A stretch of DNA of 64,000 nucleotides from Devosia yakushimensis (GTDB taxonomy: Bacteria; Pseudomonadota; Alphaproteobacteria; Rhizobiales; Devosiaceae): NCBI RefSeq assembly GCF_030159855.1, contig NZ_BSNG01000003.1, forward strand, positions 169,419-233,418. The letters are read 5' to 3'. The notes below the pieces were generated by a model. It was given only the letters and a program-made list of their open reading frames with translations. It was not told where the DNA came from and ran no database searches. The position numbers were made by a program, and so were the translations under genes. How positions within the stretch are numbered: position 1 is the stretch's first letter; each line of letters starts with the position of its first letter. Below are positions 17,237 through 24,013 of the stretch, one piece after another.

Positions 17237-18025
17237 ATGGAGAAGGACTTGAGCGGCCGCGTCCAGTCGGTCGATCGGGCGATGACGATTATGGAGGCCC
17301 TTGGCCGCGAGGGGGGCGGTAAGCGGTTGACCGATCTCGCCAGGGTAACCCAGCTGTCGCTTACAACCGTGCACCGGCTGCTGACGACACTGGAACAGCG
17401 CCACTTCGTCCAGTTCTCCACAAAAGACAATCTGTGGCATATCGGGCGAGGCGCATTCGCCGTTGGCAACGCCTTCACGCGCGACAGAAACTTCGTCGCC
17501 GCCGCGCTGCCCTTTCTCAAGACCCTTCGCGACAAGACACACGAAACCGCCAATCTTGGCATCGTCGAGGATCATGAAATCGTACTGGTCAACCAGATCC
17601 AGAGCCGCGAAATCAACCGCTCCATATCCACCATCGGCGGGCGCACACCGCTCTTTGCCTCGGGCATGGGCAAGGCCGTGCTCTCGTCATATCCGGAAGA
17701 TGAGGTGAGGACGCTCATCCGTCGCAGCGGCATGCGTCGCGTGACGGCAAAGACCATCACCACACCGACAGATCTGGAATATCAACTCGGCTGCATCAAG
17801 CTGGATGGCTTTTCCATCGACGACGAAGAATATCGCGTCGGCGTCAGATGCGTCGCGGCCGCCGTGTATGATGGTCGGGACGAAGTCGTCTGTGCGATTT
17901 CGGTATCCGGCACCCCTGCCCGTATCCCCAATGATCGTGTCGGCACTATTGGCCGTATGGTCCTGGAGGCAGCACAAGGCCTGTCTCGAGCCATGGGCGC
18001 GAACACCTATCCAACCGGGCCCTAA
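17237..18025 (+). CDS. IclR family transcriptional regulator
   Basis: A 262-aa regulator with an N-terminal winged helix (KRLTDLARVTQLSLTTVHRLL in outline) and a C-terminal effector domain (residues about 85-255, with TPLFASGMGKAVLSSYPEDEV). ATG at 17237 is preceded by GGGAGGAAAGCCAG; the frame is open further upstream without a better site. It is divergent from the LacI gene, with a LacI operator between them. Its targets are probably in the same locus: TTCCRCNNNGYGGAA boxes at 7793 and 7835 are candidates. Effector unknown, probably a carboxylic or sugar acid. Confidence 0.92.
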   Translation: MEKDLSGRVQSVDRAMTIMEALGREGGGKRLTDLARVTQLSLTTVHRLLTTLEQRHFVQFSTKDNLWHIGRGAFAVGNAFTRDRNFVAAALPFLKTLRDKTHETANLGIVEDHEIVLVNQIQSREINRSISTIGGRTPLFASGMGKAVLSSYPEDEVRTLIRRSGMRRVTAKTITTPTDLEYQLGCIKLDGFSIDDEEYRVGVRCVAAAVYDGRDEVVCAISVSGTPARIPNDRVGTIGRMVLEAAQGLSRAMGANTYPTGP

Positions 18026-18044
18026 AACGCCCAAAACGCCACGT

Positions 18045-18764
18045 CTATTGTAGGCCGACGTCGACGATCGCAATGTGCAGAAGCCGTGTCATGGCCTCAA
18101 AAGCTCCGACGCTGTCACGCAGGCGTATCCGCTCGATGACTTCGCCATGGTTCGGCAAGGACGCACCTGGCTCTCTTGCACGCGAAATCGTCAGGCGGAA
18201 CGAATAGGCCAGCGCCGCTCCGATGGTATTGGACAGCTGCTGGAAGACGATGTTCCGGCTAGCGCGCAGCAGGGCGGTATGAAAATCGATATCGGCCTTG
18301 TTGAACGCCTCGAAGTCGAGCGCGGCCTTGAAGCGTTCCATGCGCGCGAAAGCATCCTCCATCGGCGCGATATCGGCGGCGGTAGCCCGTAGCGCGGCGA
18401 AGCGGGCTGCTGCCGGCTCGATGACCTGCCGCGCTTCGATGAGGCTCAGAACCAGCTCGGCGCTTGGTTTCAGTTCGATGGACCAGGCGAGAACGTCAGG
18501 GTCGAGCAGGTTCCATTCTTCACGGGCACGAACGACAGTGCCGGTACGCGGCTTGGTGGACACCATGCCCTTGCTGTCGAGAACCTTGATGGCCTCGCGC
18601 ACCGCGCTTCGACTGATGTTGAAAGTTTCGCACAATTCGGGTTCCGGCGGCAGAACGGTGCCGGGGGCAAACTCGTTTCCCAGGATTCGCTGCGCCAAAG
18701 TCTTGACGACATGACGATGCACGCGAGGCTTGAGCAGCGGCTTGGTCGTCTCGATCAGTGACAC
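18045..18764 (-). CDS. GntR family regulator, FadR/FCD subfamily
   Basis: A 239-aa regulator. The winged helix is at residues about 12-75 (LPPEPELCETFNISRSAVREAI in outline, then the wing KPRTGTVV). The all-helical FCD ligand domain follows with ARQVIEPAAARFAA and the metal/ligand pocket residues in DIDFHTALLRAS. Start is a GTG at 18764 with only a weak AGGGA before it. It is the last gene of a leftward operon behind a galactonate-dehydratase-like enzyme and an SDR, and such regulators often sense sugar acids. Likely operators are the paired boxes at 20754-20772 and 20834-20851. It is convergent with the IclR gene, with a 19-bp gap and no terminator. Confidence 0.9.
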   Translation of the reverse strand: MSLIETTKPLLKPRVHRHVVKTLAQRILGNEFAPGTVLPPEPELCETFNISRSAVREAIKVLDSKGMVSTKPRTGTVVRAREEWNLLDPDVLAWSIELKPSAELVLSLIEARQVIEPAAARFAALRATAADIAPMEDAFARMERFKAALDFEAFNKADIDFHTALLRASRNIVFQQLSNTIGAALAYSFRLTISRAREPGASLPNHGEVIERIRLRDSVGAFEAMTRLLHIAIVDVGLQ

Positions 18765-18802
18765 AGAACGTTCCCTATGTGCGAGGCGGGCGTGGGACCA
18801 GA

Positions 18803-19564
18803 TTACTCGTGGTAAAGTACCGATCGCCCACCGTCGATGGCAATGGAGGTGGCGTTGATGAAGGGCGCCTCATCGCTGGCAAGGAAGACGGCGGTCATCG
18901 CGACTTCCTCCGGTTTGCCGATGCGGCGCGGCGGATGCAGATCATAGGTCCTTTGGCGTTCGGCGTCCGGGTCCGGAAAAGTATCCCAGTACTGGATCGC
19001 CAGATCGGTCTCGATGTAGCCGGGCGCGATCGCATTCACGCGGACACCGCGCGCTGCATACTCGATCCCCAACGATCTGGTCAGTCCCAAAAGACCGTGC
19101 TTGGCGACGGGGTAGGGAAAGGTGCCGGGAATAATCGTCGAGCTATGGGAGGAGGCGATGTTGATGATACTGCCGCCGCGGCCATCCAGCATGGTTGGCA
19201 GCACGGCGCGGGACATGCGCCACACCCCTTCGAGATCGACCGCCATGCAGCGCGCCCATTCCGCGTCGGTGGTCTCCAGCGGCTCGTGGAAGACGTTGAT
19301 ACCGGCATTGTTGACCAGAATGTCGATGCGGCCGAAGCGCTCGGTCGTAGCCGCGATGGTGGCATCGACCGATGCTTGATCGGTCACATCGGTCTCGACG
19401 AACAGGGCGTTGTCCCCCAACCCGGCGGCGGTCGCCCGACCGGTAGTAGCATCGCGCTCGGCGATGACGACTTTGGCGCCCTCACGATGGAAGGCCTCGG
19501 CAATGGCCGCGCCGATGCCGCGCCCGGCCCCGGTAATGATTGCAATCTTGTCGTTCAGACGCAT
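18803..19564 (-). CDS. SDR family NAD(P)-dependent oxidoreductase
   Basis: A 253-aa classical short-chain dehydrogenase. It has the TGAGRGIGAAIA cofactor motif near the N-terminus, NNAGINV, the catalytic serine in INIASSHSS and the YxxxK pair in YPVAKHG. Start ATG at 19564 lies 2 bp from the dehydratase stop, so the genes are co-transcribed. The likely role is oxidation or reduction of a sugar, sugar acid or lactone precursor feeding the dehydratase. Substrate not identifiable from sequence. A longer open frame upstream would overlap the dehydratase gene and is not needed. Confidence 0.9.
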   Translation of the reverse strand: MRLNDKIAIITGAGRGIGAAIAEAFHREGAKVVIAERDATTGRATAAGLGDNALFVETDVTDQASVDATIAATTERFGRIDILVNNAGINVFHEPLETTDAEWARCMAVDLEGVWRMSRAVLPTMLDGRGGSIINIASSHSSTIIPGTFPYPVAKHGLLGLTRSLGIEYAARGVRVNAIAPGYIETDLAIQYWDTFPDPDAERQRTYDLHPPRRIGKPEEVAMTAVFLASDEAPFINATSIAIDGGRSVLYHE

Positions 19565-19566
19565 GT

Positions 19567-20739
19567 CTACCAATCCACGATCGTGCCATCGCCCAGCACG
19601 GCATTCTGTGTGTGCAGCACTTCCTGGGCATAGGGATGCTTGGCGCACTCGGCCTCATCGACCACGATGCCGAGGCCCGGCGCCTCAGGTACCTGCCAGA
19701 AGCCGTCCACGCGACGTATCGGTCCCTGCACCACGTCGAAATACCAAGGCACGGCTCCGACCATTTCCTCCTGGATGACATGGTTCGGGGTCGAGACGGC
19801 GAAGTGGAGCGCAGCCACCCCAGCGATCGGGCCGAGGGGATTATGCGGCGCCACGCCGATCCCCAGTGCCTCGGCACGAGCCGCTATCTTCTTGGCTTCC
19901 ATGAGCCCGCCGCAGTGGCATATGTCGGGCTGGACGATGTCGATCGCCCCCGTATTGAACAGGGCGTCAAACTCGTTCCGATCGATGAGCCGCTCGCCCG
20001 TTGCCAGAGGCACATTGGTCCGGCCGGCCAGATTGGCGAGACTCTGGAAATCTCCTGGCGGCACAGGCTCTTCGATGAACATCGGGCGACCGGGTGCGAG
20101 AGCGTCGATATACGCCAGGGCAGCGCCGGCCGATGCAGGTCGGCCATGGAAGTCCACCATGATCTCGATATCGTTGCCGACGGCAGCACGCATCGCCTCC
20201 ATCATTCGGGCGACCTTGTCCACCTGGAGCAATGGGGCGTGATAGTGGGTATAAGGCACAAAGACCGCCTTGAACGCCTTGTAGCCATTCTCAACCACCT
20301 CGATGGCGCGCTCGACGAGCGGATCGACCGAATCCGTTTCATATACGGCTCTCATGTCGCCCATCCCGAGGTGGGTATAGACGCCGACCTTATCGCGCAC
20401 CTTGCCGCCGAGCAGCCGCCATACCGGAACGTCGAGGTGCTTGCCCAAAATGTCCCAGAGAGCGAGCTCGATGCCGGAAACGGCACTCATTCCGACAGCG
20501 CCCAGCCGCCAGAAACTTTGCTTGGTCATGGCGCGATAGGCCTGCTCGATATCGCGCGGATCTCGACCGATCAGCAAGGGCGACAAATCTTCGATCGCCC
20601 CAACGACGGCCCGGGTCTTCCACTCGAGCGTCGCCTCTCCCCACCCGAAAAGCCCCGGCTCGTCGGTCTCGACCTTCACGAACACCCAATTGCGCATCTC
20701 CGCGTTGACCACGCGGGTGGTGATTGCGGTTATCTTCAT
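19567..20739 (-). CDS. Galactonate dehydratase-like enolase superfamily enzyme
   Basis: A 390-aa sugar-acid dehydratase candidate, resembling D-galactonate dehydratase (DgoD)/mannonate-dehydratase-group proteins along its length. Metal ligands and catalytic residues are visible: Asp196-Phe-His198 (VDFHGR), Glu223/224 (FIEEP), Glu249 (ATGER) and His299 (VAPHNPLGP). The Asp-x-His pair is characteristic of the group that dehydrates galactonate, mannonate or gluconate. ATG at 20739 starts a leftward operon with the SDR and GntR genes. The transporter operon is divergent. A pathway of transport, glycoside cleavage, oxidation and dehydration is inferred. The precise sugar acid is open. Confidence 0.88.
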   Translation of the reverse strand: MKITAITTRVVNAEMRNWVFVKVETDEPGLFGWGEATLEWKTRAVVGAIEDLSPLLIGRDPRDIEQAYRAMTKQSFWRLGAVGMSAVSGIELALWDILGKHLDVPVWRLLGGKVRDKVGVYTHLGMGDMRAVYETDSVDPLVERAIEVVENGYKAFKAVFVPYTHYHAPLLQVDKVARMMEAMRAAVGNDIEIMVDFHGRPASAGAALAYIDALAPGRPMFIEEPVPPGDFQSLANLAGRTNVPLATGERLIDRNEFDALFNTGAIDIVQPDICHCGGLMEAKKIAARAEALGIGVAPHNPLGPIAGVAALHFAVSTPNHVIQEEMVGAVPWYFDVVQGPIRRVDGFWQVPEAPGLGIVVDEAECAKHPYAQEVLHTQNAVLGDGTIVDW

Positions 20740-20753
20740 ATGTGAGCGGACCT

Positions 20754-20772
20754 ATAATCTGATTATTTAAAT
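20754..20772. promoter_or_regulatory. Candidate GntR operator, box 1
   Basis: Read on the minus strand it is ATTTAA, a 3-bp spacer, then ATCAGATTAT. The same two blocks with a 2-bp spacer recur in the opposite orientation at 20834-20851. It also holds the 11-bp palindrome TAATCTGATTA (20755-20765). It lies just upstream of the dehydratase start. Assignment to the GntR gene at 18045-18764 is inference. Confidence 0.6.
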
Positions 20773-20833
20773 CTCTGAAGGCCGTCAAAGCTGCTGTCAA
20801 GGCGTATAACCGCTCATTTGTCTTATTGACGAT

Positions 20834-20851
20834 ATTTAATCATCAGATTAT
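20834..20851. promoter_or_regulatory. Candidate GntR operator, box 2
   Basis: ATTTAATCATCAGATTAT lies 24 bp before the first permease start and faces box 1. Both divergent promoters would be covered by a protein binding both boxes. The 20740-20875 interval is clearly more AT-rich than the flanking genes. Confidence 0.6.
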
Positions 20852-20875
20852 TAAAACGGCCGAGGAGGAGCGTGA

Positions 20876-21778
20876 ATGGCATCAACTTCCACTTGGGCGG
20901 GCCTGCGCAAGAACCGCGCTTTCTACGCGTCCATCGCGCCGTTTTTCCTGGTTTTCCTGGCGTTCTCCATTTTCCCTGTCGCTTTCTCCTTCTATCTCGG
21001 CCTGTCCGATTGGGACGGCTTCAGCGATCCGAGTTTTGTTGGTCTCGCCAACTATACGAGGGCTTTGGGAGACCCGGTTTTCCAGAAGGCGATCTGGAAC
21101 ACGATCTACCTTTGGTTCTGGTCCACTCTCTTCACGGTGGGCCTCGCCCTAGCGCTGGCGGTGCTGATTAATGAGTACGTTCTGGGCGGCCGAACCTATT
21201 TCCGCCTGGTCTTTCTTCTGCCCCTGCTGGTGGCACCGGCCATTGCCGCCATCATCCTGCGCGTTTTCTTCACATCGAACGGCGGGCTGGTGAATATGCT
21301 GGTTGGGGCTGTGCAGGGCCAACCCAGCTATTTCAACTGGATTGCATCAGAAACCTGGATCAAACCCCTGGTCGTGCTGCTTGTCGTGTGGCGCTGGACG
21401 GGCTGGCATATGGTGATCTTCCTTGCCGGTCTGCAGTCGATCCCGCGCGACATCTACGAAGCCGCCCGCATGGAAGGCGTCAGCCGTTGGGCCATCTTCT
21501 CCCGCATCACCCTGCCATTGCTGATGCCTTCGATTGCCTTTTCGATCGTGATGGCGACACTGGGCGGCCTGCAGATGTTCGACGAGCCCTATGTGCTTAC
21601 GCAGGGCCAGGGCGGCACTAATGACTCCACCACCACGCTGGGCATGTATCTCTATGCCACGGCCTTCATGCAGTTCGATTTCGGCCTTGGCGCAGCCGTC
21701 AGCTGGTACCTCTTCGCCGCTGTAGTTGGCTTCACCTTGCTCAGCCGCGTCGTCAACCGCCGCCTGGGGATTTCATGA
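20876..21778 (+). CDS. Sugar ABC transporter permease, MalF/UgpA type
   Basis: A 300-aa inner-membrane permease with about six membrane segments. The EAA loop is at YEAARMEGVSRWAIFSRITLP in outline. ATG at 20876 follows GAGGAGGAGCGTGA. It is the first gene of the rightward operon from the divergent GntR-controlled promoter, and overlaps the next permease by ATGA. It forms the CUT1 transporter with the 21775-22623 permease, the 22655-23950 binding protein and the 26701-27756 ATPase. Confidence 0.93.
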   Translation: MASTSTWAGLRKNRAFYASIAPFFLVFLAFSIFPVAFSFYLGLSDWDGFSDPSFVGLANYTRALGDPVFQKAIWNTIYLWFWSTLFTVGLALALAVLINEYVLGGRTYFRLVFLLPLLVAPAIAAIILRVFFTSNGGLVNMLVGAVQGQPSYFNWIASETWIKPLVVLLVVWRWTGWHMVIFLAGLQSIPRDIYEAARMEGVSRWAIFSRITLPLLMPSIAFSIVMATLGGLQMFDEPYVLTQGQGGTNDSTTTLGMYLYATAFMQFDFGLGAAVSWYLFAAVVGFTLLSRVVNRRLGIS

Positions 21779-22623
21779 TGCTCAAGCTGCTCGCCAATCG
21801 CGAACGCCGGTTCAATCTGATGGTTACGGCGGGGCTGTTCCTGCTGTCGCTGGTCTTCATCCTGCCGCTCTACTGGACGGCCGTATTTGCAACCAGGACG
21901 CTGAGCGAAGTTTTCCAGTTTCCGCCTCCGCTGTGGTTCGGCAATTCGCTGCTGGACAACTATTCTCGCATCGAGCAGGTCTTCCCCCCGTTCCGCCCTA
22001 TCATCAACAGCCTCCTGGTGGCCGTTCCCAAGACCATAGGTCTTGTGCTGGTCAGTGCGCTGGCTGGCTATGGCTTCGCACGTTACGTTCGGGCTCCCGG
22101 CCGCGGCTTCCTGCTGGCAGCAACCTTCGCCACCTTGTTCTTCCCTCCCTCGCTTGCACTGATCCCCTTCTTCCTGCAGATGGGCTGGATCGGCTGGCTG
22201 AACACGTTCTGGCCCCTGATCGTACCGGCAGTCGCATCGGGTTTTGGGGTGATCTGGATGTACACGTACATCGGGTCAGCCGTTCCTCGCGAGCTCTATG
22301 AGGCCGCGGAGATGGACGGTGCGAAGGGCTTTGCGACCTTCTTCCTGGTGGTCATTCCAATCATCCGCCCCGGACTGGCCGCGCTTGCGGTCTGGACCCT
22401 GATCGGCACCTGGAACGAATTTCAACTGCCACTGGTCGTGCTGGGCGACGGTACAAAGTTCACCGTGCCTCTGGCGCTCACGACGCTTTCGACCACCCAT
22501 TACTCCGACACCCCTGCCGTCATGCTTTCAACGCTGATGGGCCTGGTGCCGGTGTTCATCCTGTTCGCCCTGCTAAGCCGCGAATTCATAGCAGGGCTGA
22601 CATCCGGCGCGGTCAAATCATGA
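21775..22623 (+). CDS. Sugar ABC transporter permease, MalG/UgpE type
   Basis: A 282-aa inner-membrane permease of the CUT1 class. The EAA loop reads YEAAEMDGAKGFATFFLVVIP in outline. The ATG at 21775 overlaps the upstream stop; a second ATG at 21778 is equally possible. Partner of the preceding MalF-like permease. Confidence 0.93.
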   Translation: MMLKLLANRERRFNLMVTAGLFLLSLVFILPLYWTAVFATRTLSEVFQFPPPLWFGNSLLDNYSRIEQVFPPFRPIINSLLVAVPKTIGLVLVSALAGYGFARYVRAPGRGFLLAATFATLFFPPSLALIPFFLQMGWIGWLNTFWPLIVPAVASGFGVIWMYTYIGSAVPRELYEAAEMDGAKGFATFFLVVIPIIRPGLAALAVWTLIGTWNEFQLPLVVLGDGTKFTVPLALTTLSTTHYSDTPAVMLSTLMGLVPVFILFALLSREFIAGLTSGAVKS

Positions 22624-22654
22624 CTGCGGAAACCAGTTCGAGGAGGGAACTCTC

Positions 22655-23950
22655 ATGCAAATGACTACCACGACCATTCTGTCGGCCTTGGCGGGACTTG
22701 CCCTGGCATCGACAGCATTGGCTCAGGACGCCGAACCGTACCGCCCCAGTGCCGATACGTCGGGAACGATCACTGTCTGGACCTGGCCCAACAACGATCG
22801 CACCTTTGCGGCGTTGCTGCCGTCCTTCAACGAGGCCTACCCTAATATCAAAGTAGAGGTGCAGGGTTTCCCCAACGCCGATAACCAGTATCTCAACACG
22901 GTCCAGCGCGCCCTTCTGAGCAATTCGGGCCCGGACGTGGCAATGATCGAGATCGGCGTACTGGCGCTATTGCGCGAACGGCCCCAATGGGTCGATCTGG
23001 CGCAAGATCCGTACAATGCCGACGAACTGATGAGCCAGTTCGCGCCCTTTGCCGCTGCCAACGTCACCAGGCCCGATGGCAAAATCGTCGCCCTGCCCAA
23101 GCATACCGGCCCGGGCGGTCTCTTCTATCGCCGTGACATTTTCGAGGAAGCGGGTCTGGCGACCGAACCGGCGGAAGTAGAGGCGATCTTTGCCGATTGG
23201 GACGCGTTCATCACCGAAGGACAGAAGGTGGTGAAGCCCAACGAACGTTGGCTGATCGCCAATGGCATGGAAATCGTCTCGACCATGATGGCTCAACGCG
23301 GCGTCAGTTGGTTCGATACCGAAGGCAACCTGCAGTTGGACAATCCGATCGTGATTGAGGCGCTGACCAAGGTAGATCAGGCCGCCGATGCGGGTCTGAT
23401 CTCTCCCTTCACAATGTGGTCGCCCGAATGGCAGGGCGCGTTCGGCCGCGGGCAGATTGCCACCATTATGTCCGGCAACTGGTTCGGCGGACTACTCAAG
23501 CGCGCTTTCGCACCGGACGATGCAGGCAAGTGGGGCGTTGCCTCGGCACCGGCCGATGAAACGGGCAACCGCTCGTTCAATGCGGGCGGAGACCACATTG
23601 GCATTCTGGAAACATCACAAAACAAGGAAGCAGCCTGGGCCTTCATTTCCTGGGTCGTGACGGACGGCGTCAGCCTGCAGCAGCAGTATCAGAACGACGA
23701 CCTGTACCCAGCCTGGACCGCAGCCGGCTCGACCGACTGGATCAATTTCCAGGATCCTTATTACGGCGGCCAGAACGTCAACGAGGTCTTCGCCGATATC
23801 CAGGCCAACCTGATCCCGTCCACGCTCAACCAGGACGACAATATCGTCAGCGACGCCGTGGAAACGGCTGTCAACAACATCGTCCAGGGCGTCGCTACGC
23901 CCGAAGAAGCGCTTGAGCAGGCCAAGACCGAAGTCGCTGCGCGCCTCTAG
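22655..23950 (+). CDS. Sugar ABC transporter substrate-binding protein, family 1
   Basis: A 431-aa periplasmic binding protein with a Sec signal peptide (residues about 1-23, cleavage near TALAQD). The mature start TSGTITVWTWPNNDRTF is the usual first strand of family-1 sugar binders. ATG at 22655 follows GAGGAGGGAACTCTC. It lies between the permeases and the GH2 gene. The ligand is likely a di- or oligosaccharide that the GH2 enzyme then cleaves. Confidence 0.92.
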   Translation: MQMTTTTILSALAGLALASTALAQDAEPYRPSADTSGTITVWTWPNNDRTFAALLPSFNEAYPNIKVEVQGFPNADNQYLNTVQRALLSNSGPDVAMIEIGVLALLRERPQWVDLAQDPYNADELMSQFAPFAAANVTRPDGKIVALPKHTGPGGLFYRRDIFEEAGLATEPAEVEAIFADWDAFITEGQKVVKPNERWLIANGMEIVSTMMAQRGVSWFDTEGNLQLDNPIVIEALTKVDQAADAGLISPFTMWSPEWQGAFGRGQIATIMSGNWFGGLLKRAFAPDDAGKWGVASAPADETGNRSFNAGGDHIGILETSQNKEAAWAFISWVVTDGVSLQQQYQNDDLYPAWTAAGSTDWINFQDPYYGGQNVNEVFADIQANLIPSTLNQDDNIVSDAVETAVNNIVQGVATPEEALEQAKTEVAARL

Positions 23951-24013
23951 TCGATCCGGGCGGCGGCTCATGCTGCCGCCTCAAATTTCCATCCGTTTCA
24001 AGAGAATTGCTCA

